A DNA stretch of 64,000 bases from Thalassospira xianhensis MCCC 1A02616 (lineage in GTDB: Bacteria > Pseudomonadota > Alphaproteobacteria > Rhodospirillales > Thalassospiraceae): assembly GCF_003326475.1 (NCBI RefSeq), contig NZ_JPWA01000023.1, positions 17,453 to 81,452 on the forward strand, read 5' to 3'. The stretch's first letter is position 1; each line of letters opens with the position of its first letter. Below the pieces are notes generated by a model that saw nothing but the letters and a program-made list of their open reading frames with translations, did not search any database and was not told the DNA's origin. Made by a program: the position numbers and the translations under genes. Shown in pieces: positions 26,103-35,260 of the stretch.

Positions 26103-26864
26103 ATGCCAAGCCAGCTTAACGGATCGGTGCTCAAGGCGTTTCGCATCCTCGAACTGTTTGCCGAGGGACGAACAGAACTGACCGCAAGCGACACGGCGGC
26201 CGCCCTTGGCATCAACACCATCACCGCCCACCGGTTCCTGCATACGCTTGAGCACGCCGGTGCGCTGCGCATGGTTGCGCGCGGGGTGTTCCGGCTGGGC
26301 TATGTCTTTGCCGATCTGGGGGATCGCGTGCTGCGTGATGGCAGCCTGCCCAATCTGATCCAGCCGGTGCTGGACGATCTGGCCCGTAATGTCGGCGAGG
26401 CCTGCATGGCCACCGAATTTGATCGCGACATGGCGGTCTGCATCGCCAAGGCCCTGCCGGATCGTTCGCTTTATGTCGATATCCGCATCGGATCGCGCCT
26501 TGATGCCTTTTGCACGGCACATGGCAAATTGTGGCTGGCTTTCATGGCGCCTGATCAACAGGACCGCTATTTCGATGGCATCCGCCTGACCGGTATGACG
26601 GATCGCACCATCACCGATCTGCCCGCACTCAAATCCGAACTGCGCACCATCCGCGAACAGGGCTTTTCAACAAATAACGGCGAACGCGAAAGCGACATTT
26701 ACGCCATCGCCGTCCCGATCCTGACCCAGCATGGCCGCATGGTTTCCGCCCTTTCGGTATTCGGCGCATCGCCGACCCTGATCGAACAGAAACGCGATAC
26801 GCTACTCGCCGCCCTCCGCGACGCCGCCGAAAATGGCACACGCGCCCTTTACGGGCATTTCTGA
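26103..26864 (+). CDS. IclR-family transcriptional regulator
   Basis: From the ATG at 26103 (AAAGGAAACAGG upstream) the protein has 253 residues. The N-terminal winged helix includes ALGINTITAHRFLHTLEHAGAL and the C-terminal IclR effector domain starts near residue 80. It is divergent from the ThDP enzyme gene and probably controls it in response to a small acid. An in-frame start at 26022 would add 27 residues with no ribosome-binding site. Confidence 0.88.
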   Translation: MPSQLNGSVLKAFRILELFAEGRTELTASDTAAALGINTITAHRFLHTLEHAGALRMVARGVFRLGYVFADLGDRVLRDGSLPNLIQPVLDDLARNVGEACMATEFDRDMAVCIAKALPDRSLYVDIRIGSRLDAFCTAHGKLWLAFMAPDQQDRYFDGIRLTGMTDRTITDLPALKSELRTIREQGFSTNNGERESDIYAIAVPILTQHGRMVSALSVFGASPTLIEQKRDTLLAALRDAAENGTRALYGHF

Positions 26865-26870
26865 CCGGTC

Positions 26871-27839
26871 TCAGGCCACCCGTGTTTCGCGCTCCGTCCG
26901 GGGACTTCGGATCGTGCCCGGTGATTTGCCGGTCGTGCGTTTGAACGCCCGGCTGAATGCCGCCTGCGAGCCATAGCCAAGCCGTTCGGCCACCACATCA
27001 ATCGACATGCGATCACGTGTGATCCACTGGCTGGCAAGCCGCATGCGAAGTTCGGTGACATAACGAAGCGGCGTTACCCCGGTGACTTCAAGGAACCGTT
27101 CGGCAAAGACCGACCGCGAACTGCCCATTTCCGATGCCATCGCCTCGACGGTCCAGTTGCGGCCCGGATCGCGATGGATGGCGGCAATCACACGCCCCAT
27201 GCGCGGGTCGCGCAATGCCTCGACCCAACCTTGCGCATCACCGCATCCACATTCGACCCAGTCGCGCACGATCGATGCCGACACCACATCGGCAAGCCGC
27301 GTCAGGATGCCGGCAAAACCGGCGCGCTCGGTCGAAACCTCGCGCGCCATGGCTTCCAGCACCGGTAAAAGTTCGGGGTTTCGATCAATAAGGGTTCCGA
27401 CCTGCATGACTTCCGGCATCATGCTGACCAGCGGATGCATCCCGCCAAGGTCAAATTCCATGCAGCCGCTGAAAATAAGCGTATCGGTGCTGCGGCACTG
27501 CTCCGCCTTGCAGGCATGAATGTCATCCACCCGGCGACAGATCGTCGTGACACTGTAATCGGTCACGTCAAGGCACGGGATGGACGGGTCCGAGAGCAGC
27601 GCATGAATGCCGCCACGCGGCAAAAGCACCGCATCACCGGCCTCAAGCGTATGGACAACCCCGCTATCGGTGCGCAGGTAAACCCGCCCGCGCGCGATGA
27701 AATGAAACTGTGCGCGCGTCGGGTCATCGCCAAATCGTACGCCAAAGGGCGGGGAAATCTGGATGCGGTTGTAATGCAGCCCGTCAAGCCGCATGCCGAG
27801 CAAAAGCTCGCTGATCAGGTCACTGGAAAGCATCTGCAT
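26871..27839 (-). CDS. AraC-family regulator with N-terminal cupin (Cupin_6)
   Basis: This 322-residue protein has an N-terminal cupin (ARGRVYLRTDSG, AVLLPRGGIHAL), three clustered cysteines (HACKAEQC, then SGC) and a C-terminal AraC double HTH (SSRSVFAERFLEVTGVTPL, GYGSQAAFSRAFKRTTGKSPG). Relatives with this cysteine pattern are often next to MFS exporters and may sense thiol-reactive compounds. It is divergent from the MFS gene at 27974. Confidence 0.85.
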   Translation of the reverse strand: MQMLSSDLISELLLGMRLDGLHYNRIQISPPFGVRFGDDPTRAQFHFIARGRVYLRTDSGVVHTLEAGDAVLLPRGGIHALLSDPSIPCLDVTDYSVTTICRRVDDIHACKAEQCRSTDTLIFSGCMEFDLGGMHPLVSMMPEVMQVGTLIDRNPELLPVLEAMAREVSTERAGFAGILTRLADVVSASIVRDWVECGCGDAQGWVEALRDPRMGRVIAAIHRDPGRNWTVEAMASEMGSSRSVFAERFLEVTGVTPLRYVTELRMRLASQWITRDRMSIDVVAERLGYGSQAAFSRAFKRTTGKSPGTIRSPRTERETRVA

Positions 27840-27973
27840 GTCATCAGTTCCGGGATAATTCGCCCAATTTCGGACGATTGATCAATAATCAAGGAGAAAC
27901 TGGCATAGCCCGTCCGGCACGTCCACTCTATTCTGATTGCAATGCACAAACACTCTATCCGAGAGGACATTCG

Positions 27974-29182
27974 ATGACTGAGACAGTAAATAGGCCCACG
28001 GCTGCTGCCGCGCAAGGCGCGCCGGCCTGGTGGGCGGTTATTTCCATGACATTGGGGGTTTTCGGGCTGGTCACGGCCGAATTCCTGCCCGTAAGCCTGC
28101 TGACCCCGATGGCCGATGACCTGCAAATTACCGAAGGCCTCGCTGGTCAGGCGATGTCAACCACCGCCATTCTGGCCCTGATCACAAGCCTTTTGACCGC
28201 AACCGTCACCCGCAGCATTGACCGCCGTTATGTCCTGCTGGGCTTTTCCGTGCTGCTGACCATCTCCAACATCATGGTCGCCACCGCGCCAAGCTTTGTG
28301 GTGCTGCTGGCCGGTCGTGTGCTGCTGGGCATTGCGCTGGGCGGTTTCTGGACCATGTCGGCCGCCACCGTCATGCGCCTTGTGCCGGAAAAAAGCATTC
28401 CGCGCGCGCTCTCCATCCTGTTTAGCGGCGTTTCCGCTGCCACCATCTTTGCCGCCCCGCTCGGAAGCTATCTTGGCGATGTGATCGGCTGGCGCGATGT
28501 GTTCCTGCTCGCCTCCCTGCTCGGCGTTCTAGCCCTCGTCGTACAGTTCCTGACCCTGCCGAAAATGCCGCCGCGGGGCCGTGCAACGCTGCGCACATTG
28601 GTCGAGGTCATCAGCCGCCCGCGCATGAAATTCGGCCTGTTTTCGCTGGTCCTGATCATTACCGGCCATTTCGCCCTGTTCACCTATGTCCGGCCGTTCC
28701 TTGAAAACATCACCGGCGTTGCGACGGCGGGCGTTTCGGGCATTCTGCTCGGCTTTGGTCTTGCCAATTTCATCGGCACCTATGTCGGCGGTGCGCTGGT
28801 TGCGCGGTCGCTGCGCATGACGATTGCCCTGATGCCGATGATCATGGGGCTGGCCGGGATCGGCATGGTTTCCATCCAGGGCGCGATTGTCCCGACCACC
28901 GTTCTTGTCGCGATCTGGGGCATGGCCTTTGGCGGCGTTCCGGTCGCATGGTCAACCTGGATCACGCGCACCGTCCCGGATGAGGCCGAAAGCGGCGGCG
29001 GCCTTCTGGTCGCCGGGTTCCAGCTTGCGATTGCGACGGGCTCTGGCGTTGGCGGCCTTCTGTTTGACGCCAGCGGCGCGCTTGGCGTGTTTACCATCGC
29101 CGGCATGTTGCTGGTGGGCGCATCGATCATCGTTACACTGGGTCTGCGGACCAGCCCTGTTCCCGCAACCGAACAGGCTTAA
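27974..29182 (+). CDS. MFS exporter, DHA1 (SotB/NepI/AraJ-like)
   Basis: From the ATG at 27974 (GAGAGGA six bases upstream) the protein has 402 residues and 12 predicted helices. VFGLVTAEFLPVSLLTP in the first helix is typical of the sugar/nucleoside exporter branch of DHA1. It is single-gene, closed by a strong terminator, and most likely controlled by the divergent AraC protein. Confidence 0.85.
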   Translation: MTETVNRPTAAAAQGAPAWWAVISMTLGVFGLVTAEFLPVSLLTPMADDLQITEGLAGQAMSTTAILALITSLLTATVTRSIDRRYVLLGFSVLLTISNIMVATAPSFVVLLAGRVLLGIALGGFWTMSAATVMRLVPEKSIPRALSILFSGVSAATIFAAPLGSYLGDVIGWRDVFLLASLLGVLALVVQFLTLPKMPPRGRATLRTLVEVISRPRMKFGLFSLVLIITGHFALFTYVRPFLENITGVATAGVSGILLGFGLANFIGTYVGGALVARSLRMTIALMPMIMGLAGIGMVSIQGAIVPTTVLVAIWGMAFGGVPVAWSTWITRTVPDEAESGGGLLVAGFQLAIATGSGVGGLLFDASGALGVFTIAGMLLVGASIIVTLGLRTSPVPATEQA

Positions 29183-29230
29183 GCATCGCCCCACCCCCAC
29201 CCTGATGCTTGATCAGGCGGGCCCAGTGCA

Positions 29231-29261
29231 CCCCGGCAGTTCCCCTGACTGCCGGGGTTTT
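29231..29261 (+). terminator. Rho-independent terminator
   Basis: CCCCGGCAGT / ACTGCCGGGG, a 10-bp stem with 7-nt loop, then TTTTC. It ends the MFS gene. Confidence 0.92.
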
Positions 29262-29403
29262 CTTTATGCAGTCCCCATCACGCTGCCTTCAACCAATCAA
29301 ATAAATGCACGCGGAAGTTAATATGCATCAGCTCCGTTCCACCTGAACTAGTTTAAGAATCACCGTGTTATCAACAATCCCCGATAACGCAAAGGAGTCT
29401 GAC

Positions 29404-30198
29404 ATGTTGTGGAATGGATCGAAGATCATTGGCTACGCCATCTCGGCAAGTGACGGCAAAATCGGCAAGATCAGCGACTTTTTCTTCGATGACACCAACT
29501 GGCTCGTCCGGTGGCTGGTTGTCGATACCGGCAATTGGCTCTCCAGTCGCAAGGTTCTGCTGCCGACATCGGCGATGGACCACCTCGATACCGACAAAGA
29601 GGAATGCTCCATAAAACTGACAAAAAAGCAGATCGAGGAAAGCCCGAAGGTAGACACGGACAAGCCCGTGTCGCGACAGATGGAAACCGACGTTTACGGT
29701 TACTACGGATACAGCCCGTATTGGAATAGCGGCTATGGCATGACCGGCGGTGCGGGCATGGCCGGTGGTTACGGTTACCTGGGCGGAATGGGCGGCGCGA
29801 TGCCGGTTTCATCCGCCTCAAAACAGCGCGAGGAGGAAATGATCCTTGCCCGCAAAAACAGCGGTGACGTGCATCTGCGCAGCGTCGAAGAGGTCACCGG
29901 CTATCACATCAATGCCACGGACGGCGAGATCGGTCACGTCGAGGACATGATCATCCAGGATGCTGATTGGGGCATTCATTACCTCGTCATCGATACAAAA
30001 AACTGGTGGACCGGCAAGAAGGTGCTGATCTCCCCGCGCTCGGTAAAGGACATCAATTCGGAGGACGAACTGGTGAACATCAGCGTCAATCGCCAGAAGG
30101 TAAAAGACCGTGAGGCCTACGACGCCTCTGAAATGATTGACCCGGCCTTTGAAGAAAAATTCCGCGCCCATTACGGCATCACGTCGGTCGCGGCCTGA
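29404..30198 (+). CDS. Two-PRC-barrel-domain protein
   Basis: From ATG 29404 (AAAGGAG upstream) the protein has 264 residues. PRC-barrel 1 covers about 5-75 (IIGYAISASDGKIGKISDFFFDD) and barrel 2 about 170-240 (EVTGYHINATDGEIGHVEDMI). Between them is a Gly/Tyr-rich linker (YGYYGYSPYW, GGMGG). PRC barrels occur in RimM and photosynthetic proteins; stand-alone versions are often stress-related. It heads a likely stress cluster. Confidence 0.8.
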   Translation: MLWNGSKIIGYAISASDGKIGKISDFFFDDTNWLVRWLVVDTGNWLSSRKVLLPTSAMDHLDTDKEECSIKLTKKQIEESPKVDTDKPVSRQMETDVYGYYGYSPYWNSGYGMTGGAGMAGGYGYLGGMGGAMPVSSASKQREEEMILARKNSGDVHLRSVEEVTGYHINATDGEIGHVEDMIIQDADWGIHYLVIDTKNWWTGKKVLISPRSVKDINSEDELVNISVNRQKVKDREAYDASEMIDPAFEEKFRAHYGITSVAA

Positions 30199-30360
30199 TC
30201 GCGCTGCGGTGTGTTATTCGCCGATCATTGGCACGCTAACGGACTGGGCTTGCCGGAACTCGGTCTAAAACATGCCGCAGGCTCACCAGGGTTTCAGACA
30301 ACGGACGTCTCGGTCCGTGATGCCGCGAAGGTCATCCGTTTTCAAAGGGAATTTCAGGTA

Positions 30361-30531
30361 ATGAGAACAATCATATTCATCGTTTTGGTGCTCCTGCTTA
30401 TCGGCGGCGGTGGTGGATATTACGGCTACAGCACATATGGCGGCGTTGGACTGGGCGGTGTTCTTGGCTTGATCCTGACGATCTTCATCGTGTTCTGGCT
30501 TATCCGTGCCTTCCAGGGCCGCGCCGTGTGA
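30361..30531 (+). CDS. Small DUF3309-like membrane peptide
   Basis: The 56-residue product starts MRTIIFIVLVLLLIGGGGG, continues with a short Tyr/Gly loop (YYGYSTYGG) and a second hydrophobic helix, and ends RAFQGRAV. This hairpin membrane layout resembles DUF3309. The ATG at 30361 follows AGGTA. The 162 bp before it hold no other gene. Confidence 0.6.
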   Translation: MRTIIFIVLVLLLIGGGGGYYGYSTYGGVGLGGVLGLILTIFIVFWLIRAFQGRAV

Positions 30532-30567
30532 CCCTAAGAACCTCTCTCATTCAGAAGGACTGCCAAC

Positions 30568-31134
30568 ATGACAATCATCCGAAAAATACTAATTGCGCTC
30601 GTCCTCACGGGGGCGACCGCCCTTCCAATCTCGATCGCCACGGCCCCTGTCGCACATGCGGCTTCGGTCGAGGAACTCAACACTTTATCAAACCAGTCCC
30701 TGCAAAAGCTCTATGGCACCCACCCGGTCGCCAAGCAGCTTTCCAAGGAAGCCAAAGCCATCCTGATATTCCCGCGCATTATCAAGGCGGGTCTGGTCTT
30801 TGGCGGTGCCTATGGCGAGGGCGCCCTTCTTGAGGACGGCAAGTTCGACAAGTATTACAACTCCGTTTCGGCCTCCTGGGGCCTTCAGGCCGGCGCGCAA
30901 TCCTTTGGCTATGCCGTGTTTCTGATGACCGACAAGGCGATAGACTATCTCGATAAATCCAACGGCTGGGAAATCGGCGTTGGGCCGACCGTGGTCGTGA
31001 TGGACGAAGGTGCCGCCAAGAACCTGTCCACATCAACCCTAAAGGATGATGCCTATGCCTTCATCTTCGATCAGGAAGGCCTGATGCTCAGCGTCAGCAT
31101 CGAAGGCACCAAGATTTCCCGCATCAAGCAATAA
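30568..31134 (+). CDS. SYLF/Ysc84-type lipid-binding protein
   Basis: This 188-residue protein has a Sec signal peptide (cut near VAHAA, residue 31) and the SYLF pattern: AKAILIFPRIIKAGLVFGGAYGEG, FGYAVFLMTDKAIDYL and a GWEIGVGPTVVVMD segment. SYLF domains bind phosphoinositides in eukaryotes. Bacterial members are periplasmic or envelope proteins, often induced by stress. It follows the DUF3309-like gene by 36 bp. Confidence 0.85.
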   Translation: MTIIRKILIALVLTGATALPISIATAPVAHAASVEELNTLSNQSLQKLYGTHPVAKQLSKEAKAILIFPRIIKAGLVFGGAYGEGALLEDGKFDKYYNSVSASWGLQAGAQSFGYAVFLMTDKAIDYLDKSNGWEIGVGPTVVVMDEGAAKNLSTSTLKDDAYAFIFDQEGLMLSVSIEGTKISRIKQ

Positions 31135-31173
31135 ACCCGCCAAAAAACGCAAGGATGAGCAAGGGAATTCGTC

Positions 31174-31521
31174 ATGCAAATTCAGGTCAATACCGACAAT
31201 AACATAGCGGGCGGAGAAGAACTCTCCGCCCACGTTTCAGCCCGGATCTACAACCATCTGGATCGCTACAGCCGACACATCACCCGCATTGAAGTCCACC
31301 TTTCCGATGCAGATGGCGACAAGTCCGGCAGGTCCGACAAGCATTGCCTCATCGAAGCCCGCCTGGAAGGACGTCAACCCGAAGTGGTCAGCGAACAGGC
31401 CGCAACGCTTGAAGGCGCATATTCTGGCGCGGCCAGGAAGATGCAGCACGCTCTGGCGACAACCCTGGGCAAGCTTGACCATGCCAAGGGTGCCGAAACC
31501 ATACGCACCGGCGAAATGTAA
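31174..31521 (+). CDS. HPF/RaiA-like ribosome hibernation factor
   Basis: This 115-residue protein fits the short S30AE fold: an N-terminal beta strand, a helix with ARIYNHLDRYSRHITRIEVHLSD, then CLIEARLEGRQPEVV and a final long helix. It is more divergent than housekeeping HPF and lacks a dimerisation tail, so it may be a stress-specific paralogue. It ends the run of four stress-type genes. Confidence 0.65.
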   Translation: MQIQVNTDNNIAGGEELSAHVSARIYNHLDRYSRHITRIEVHLSDADGDKSGRSDKHCLIEARLEGRQPEVVSEQAATLEGAYSGAARKMQHALATTLGKLDHAKGAETIRTGEM

Positions 31522-31563
31522 CATTGCGCGATGACTTTGGTCTTCCGGTCTTGCCATGGCAAA

Positions 31564-31605
31564 GTCTGGGTCTGGGTCTGGGTCTGGGTCTGAGTCTGGG
31601 GCTGG
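31564..31605. repeat. Hexanucleotide tandem array (GTCTGG)n
   Basis: Seven consecutive 6-bp units read GTCTGG four times, GTCTGA, GTCTGG and GGCTGG. The array lies in the 103-bp gap between two convergent genes and encodes nothing supported. Confidence 0.9.
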
Positions 31606-31624
31606 ATCAGGCTTGCCGCCACCA

Positions 31625-32518
31625 TTACCCGCCCGTTTTTCCGTTTGATTTTCGAAGTCGTGCAATATCGCGCGAAGGCGGCAAACCGAAGAACCGTGCA
31701 TATTCCCGGCTAAACTGCGTCACGCTTTCATAACCCACGCCAAAAGAAACACTGGTGGCGTTGCCCGCGCCGGAAACAAGCATGGACCGCGCCTGAAGAA
31801 GCCGCATGCGTTTTTGGTACTGAAGCGGACTTAACGCCGTAACCGCCTTGAAATGCCGATGAAATGCCGACACGCTCATGGCGGCCATTCCGGCCAAAGA
31901 ATCAATGCTCAGTCGCTCGGCGAAATTTTCCCGTATCCATTGGATGGTCACGGCAATACGTGACAGGGCCGTATCAGGCATTGCAATATCGCGCAGCATC
32001 CAGCCAAGCGGCCCCTGCAAGACCCGAAACAGAATTTCCCGCTCATATGCCGGCGCAAGTGCCGCAATCTCGTCAGGTTTGTCCATCAACCGCAACATGC
32101 GAAGCCAGGCATCCAACAATTCCGTCGTAACCGGTGCCACCGAAAAGCCGGAACGATCAACCCCGCCATTGGCAGGAACAGGCAAGTCAGCAAGAAAATC
32201 CGCCACAACCGGCGGCGACAATGTCAGACTGACCGCCAAATAAGGTGTCCCCTCTTCTGATGGATGCACCGAACCGACCGCAGGCAAATCAACCGACATC
32301 ACGAAATAGGTGGCAGGATCATAGTGATAGGTCCGATCCCCGACCGTCATCGTTTTTGAACCGCGCAAAATAAGGTTCACCATCGGCTCATAGACAGCCG
32401 AAAGATGATGTTCCGGTATTTCGCCCTGCACCATGGCAACCCGGGGAATACCCGTTTCGGTTTTCCGGTTTTCCGCACGACTGGCAAGATGTCTGAGTTC
32501 TGCAAGCTGCTTTTCCAT
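31625..32518 (-). CDS. AraC-family regulator with AraC_N domain
   Basis: This 297-residue protein has the AraC_N domain (YEPMVNLILRGSKTMTVGDR, SVHPSEEGTPYLAVSL) and a C-terminal double HTH (SVSAFHRHFKAVTALSPLQYQ, SVSFGVGYESVTQFSREYARFFG). This subfamily typically sits beside, and activates, oxidoreductase genes responsive to small aldehydes or alcohols. It is divergent from the SDR-VOC operon at 32659. Confidence 0.88.
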   Translation of the reverse strand: MEKQLAELRHLASRAENRKTETGIPRVAMVQGEIPEHHLSAVYEPMVNLILRGSKTMTVGDRTYHYDPATYFVMSVDLPAVGSVHPSEEGTPYLAVSLTLSPPVVADFLADLPVPANGGVDRSGFSVAPVTTELLDAWLRMLRLMDKPDEIAALAPAYEREILFRVLQGPLGWMLRDIAMPDTALSRIAVTIQWIRENFAERLSIDSLAGMAAMSVSAFHRHFKAVTALSPLQYQKRMRLLQARSMLVSGAGNATSVSFGVGYESVTQFSREYARFFGLPPSRDIARLRKSNGKTGG

Positions 32519-32658
32519 GGCCGGACTTTAGTCACAAGGAAGAACCGCGAACAAGACAAAAGCAGAAATAGGCAAGTTCCAGACAGGAACGGGTGAGCAG
32601 GCACAGCGGCTCCGTCATATGTTGTCTCCATCAGTCAACACAACAAAAAGAGCCAACC

Positions 32659-33402
32659 ATGAAAATCGTCATCATCACCGGTGGAAGCCGCGGGATCGGG
32701 GCTGCAACCGCAACCGCCTGCGCAATGGCCGGACTGGGCGTCATTCTGACCTACAATACCAACCCGCAAAAGGCTCAGGCCGTGGTGGATCATATCGTTG
32801 AAAAAGGCGGCAACGCCATCGCCCTGCCGCTTGATGTCTCCCAAAGCCTCACCTTTCCGGCCTTCCGTGACGCTGTCTCAAATGCGCTGGCGTCACATTG
32901 GGATCGCACTGATTTCGATTATCTGGTCAATAATGCCGGTTACGGTCTTTATAATCTGATGGAGACCGTAACCGAAGAACAGTTCGATGGCCTGTTTAAG
33001 GTTCATCTGAAGGGGCCGTTCTTCCTGACCCAAACCCTGCTCCCGCTGATGGCGGATGGCGGGCATATCATCAATGTCACCAGTGCCACATCGCGCGTCG
33101 CCACCGCTGGCGTTGCCCCCTATGCGAGTTTCAAGGCCGCTCTTGAAACCCTGACCCGCTATCAGGCGAAAGAATTTGGCAACCGGTCCATTCGCGCAAA
33201 TGCCATTGCCCCCGGCCCGATCCGCACAGAATTGGGCGGCGGTCTGAACGAAGAATTCGAAACCCTGCTTGCCGGGCAAACATCTCTGGGCCGCGTCGGC
33301 GAACCCGAAGACGTCGGCGAAGCCATCGCAAGCCTGCTTTCGACGCATAACCGCTGGGTCAATGCACAGACCATCGAAATCAGCGGCGGCTACATGATCT
33401 GA
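32659..33402 (+). CDS. SDR-family oxidoreductase
   Basis: From ATG 32659 the protein has 247 residues: TGGSRGIGAATATA cofactor motif at 7-20, NNAGYG, a catalytic Ser in NVTSATS and YASFK (the YxxxK pair), and a C-terminal ISGGYMI. Reduces or oxidises a carbonyl with NAD(P)H; the substrate is unknown. It leads a four-gene operon controlled by the divergent AraC protein. The longer frame from 32593 lacks a ribosome-binding site. Confidence 0.85.
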   Translation: MKIVIITGGSRGIGAATATACAMAGLGVILTYNTNPQKAQAVVDHIVEKGGNAIALPLDVSQSLTFPAFRDAVSNALASHWDRTDFDYLVNNAGYGLYNLMETVTEEQFDGLFKVHLKGPFFLTQTLLPLMADGGHIINVTSATSRVATAGVAPYASFKAALETLTRYQAKEFGNRSIRANAIAPGPIRTELGGGLNEEFETLLAGQTSLGRVGEPEDVGEAIASLLSTHNRWVNAQTIEISGGYMI

Positions 33403-33426
33403 TCACCGTCAAGGATATCAATAGAC

Positions 33427-33828
33427 ATGCTGGACCACATCTTTCTCACCGTTTCGAATATGACGCGCTCCATCGCATTTTACGAAGCAGTCCTGCCTTC
33501 ACTGCACATTACGGTGCGTCACGATTATGACGGAAAAGACGGCCCGGCGGGCCATCCCGACCTGAAGGGCTTTGGCGCCAACGGGCGTATCTTCTTCTGG
33601 CTCCGCCAAGGAGAACCCTCGATGAATGCCGTGCATATAGGTTTTGTTGCCAATTCGGAGGCAGAGGTTAAAGCCGCCCATTCGGCTGCTCTCGAAGCCG
33701 GTGCGACGGAGATACACGCCCCCGGCGCACAATTGCATTACGACCCGCACTACTACGCGGCGCAGGTTCGCGATCCCGATGGATACAGTCTCGAATTCGT
33801 TTACAAAAGCTGGCAGCACGCATCATGA
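33427..33828 (+). CDS. VOC-family protein (glyoxalase/dioxygenase-like), first of two
   Basis: This 133-residue protein has paired beta-alpha-beta-beta-beta modules, starting MLDHIFLTVSNMTRSIAFYEAVL and ending YYAAQVRDPDGYSLEFVYKS. The metal ligands expected of VOC enzymes (H4 and the E in SLEF) are present. It overlaps the next gene by 4 bp (ATGA). Confidence 0.82.
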   Translation: MLDHIFLTVSNMTRSIAFYEAVLPSLHITVRHDYDGKDGPAGHPDLKGFGANGRIFFWLRQGEPSMNAVHIGFVANSEAEVKAAHSAALEAGATEIHAPGAQLHYDPHYYAAQVRDPDGYSLEFVYKSWQHAS

Positions 33829-34808
33829 AACACCTCATCATCTATGGCGCAACCGGGTATACAGGCCGGTTGACGGCAAAAGCGGCACACTCTCTCGGGC
33901 TGCCGCTTCTGATTGCCGGACGTAACGCGCAACAGCTTGAAATACTCGCCAAAGACCTCGGTGTCGCCACACGGGTGTTCGCCCTCGACGACCCTGACAC
34001 CCTTGACGCGGCCCTATCTGATTGTGGCGTGCTTTTGAATTGCGCGGGGCCGTATCTGCATACGGCAGAACCATTGATGCATGCCGCCATTCGCAATGGG
34101 GTGCATTATCTTGATGTATCCGCCGAACTAAACAGCTACCTCCTTGCACAGCAGCTTGATGCATCGGCGGCGACAGCAGGCGTCATGCTCTTGCCCGGAA
34201 GTGGCGGCAGCGTTGCGATACTTGGGTCTCTTGCGGGTCATGTGATCAAAAACACGAAGAATGCCAGGAAAATTGCCATCGCATTGCATGTTTCCGGCAC
34301 GATGTCGCGCGGCTCGGCCATCAGCGCTTCCGAAAACATGATGGTCGAAACACTGGTGTGCAAAGATGGCAAACTCCAGCCCCGCACCTCCGGTCATTTA
34401 CAGATGTTCGATTTCGGCAACGGGCCGGTATCTGGTATCCCCTTAACATTGCCGGACCTGATTACCCTGTGGCAGGCAACCCGTATCCCCGACATTGAAA
34501 CATATGTTCATGTTTCAGGGGATGCTTTTCCCAACGGCAACCTTGCCGACCTCCCTGACGGCCCATCGGAAACCGAACGACAGGCAAACCGCTATCAGGC
34601 AGCGGTCGAAATCACAGACATGGATGGCTCAATCCATCGGGCACGGCTCGATACGGTCAATGGCTATTCTTTCACACCGCTTGCCGCGGCCGAGGCCGCC
34701 CGCCGCGTTCTGGCAGGTACCGTCAAACCGGGCTTCCAGACACCGCTTGGTTTATTTGGCAGTGATTTTGCCGAAACGATTGCCGACACGCAAATCATGG
34801 ACGTCTGA
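33825..34808 (+). CDS. Saccharopine dehydrogenase-like / trans-acting enoyl reductase-type protein
   Basis: This 327-residue protein starts with a Rossmann motif GATGYTGRLTAKAA, then LLNCAGPYLHTAEP and HYLDVSAE, the pattern of the saccharopine dehydrogenase NAD(P)-binding family (including trans-acting enoyl reductases and YfhD-like proteins). Lysine metabolism is unlikely in this context. It probably acts with the SDR and VOC proteins on a reactive organic substrate. Confidence 0.78.
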   Translation: MKHLIIYGATGYTGRLTAKAAHSLGLPLLIAGRNAQQLEILAKDLGVATRVFALDDPDTLDAALSDCGVLLNCAGPYLHTAEPLMHAAIRNGVHYLDVSAELNSYLLAQQLDASAATAGVMLLPGSGGSVAILGSLAGHVIKNTKNARKIAIALHVSGTMSRGSAISASENMMVETLVCKDGKLQPRTSGHLQMFDFGNGPVSGIPLTLPDLITLWQATRIPDIETYVHVSGDAFPNGNLADLPDGPSETERQANRYQAAVEITDMDGSIHRARLDTVNGYSFTPLAAAEAARRVLAGTVKPGFQTPLGLFGSDFAETIADTQIMDV

Positions 34809-34838
34809 CACCCGATCACGACCAAAAGGGAACTCTGC

Positions 34839-35240
34839 ATGTTTTTGGATCACATCGAATTTGCCGTAACAAATGCCGACACCTCCAAACGCTTTTACGA
34901 AGCCGCGCTGGCACCGCTTGGCATCAAATGCATTATCAGCCAGAACGCGATGCAAACCCGCTCGGGCGCAATACATTACGGCCTTGGCAGGGATGGCTAC
35001 CCCAGACTGTGGTTCCATGATGGTAAACCTGTAAACAGCCCGATACATATTGGGTTTTCGGCTCCCCAAAGGGCGACTGTCGATGCGTTTCACGCAGCCG
35101 CCCTTGCCGCTGGTGGCCGCGATAACGGCGCACCCGGCATTCGACACAACTATCATTCGAACTACTATGCCGCCTTCATATTGGACCCGGACGGCAACAA
35201 TATCGAATGCGTCTGCCAGACAAGGGATGATGAAATCTGA
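34839..35240 (+). CDS. VOC-family protein, second of two
   Basis: This 133-residue protein starts MFLDHIEFAVTNADTSKRFYEAAL and ends NYYAAFILDPDGNNIECVC, the same fold as the gene two positions upstream but clearly diverged. Metal ligands H5 and the late E are kept. It is the last gene of the operon. Confidence 0.82.
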   Translation: MFLDHIEFAVTNADTSKRFYEAALAPLGIKCIISQNAMQTRSGAIHYGLGRDGYPRLWFHDGKPVNSPIHIGFSAPQRATVDAFHAAALAAGGRDNGAPGIRHNYHSNYYAAFILDPDGNNIECVCQTRDDEI

Positions 35241-35260
35241 AAGGCCCTGTGTCCCCCAGA

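Noticed and set aside
31237..31701. Minus-strand ORF with a Pro-Asp repeat
   Set aside because: The repeat is only the hexanucleotide array read in one frame; the ORF overlaps the HPF-like and AraC genes.
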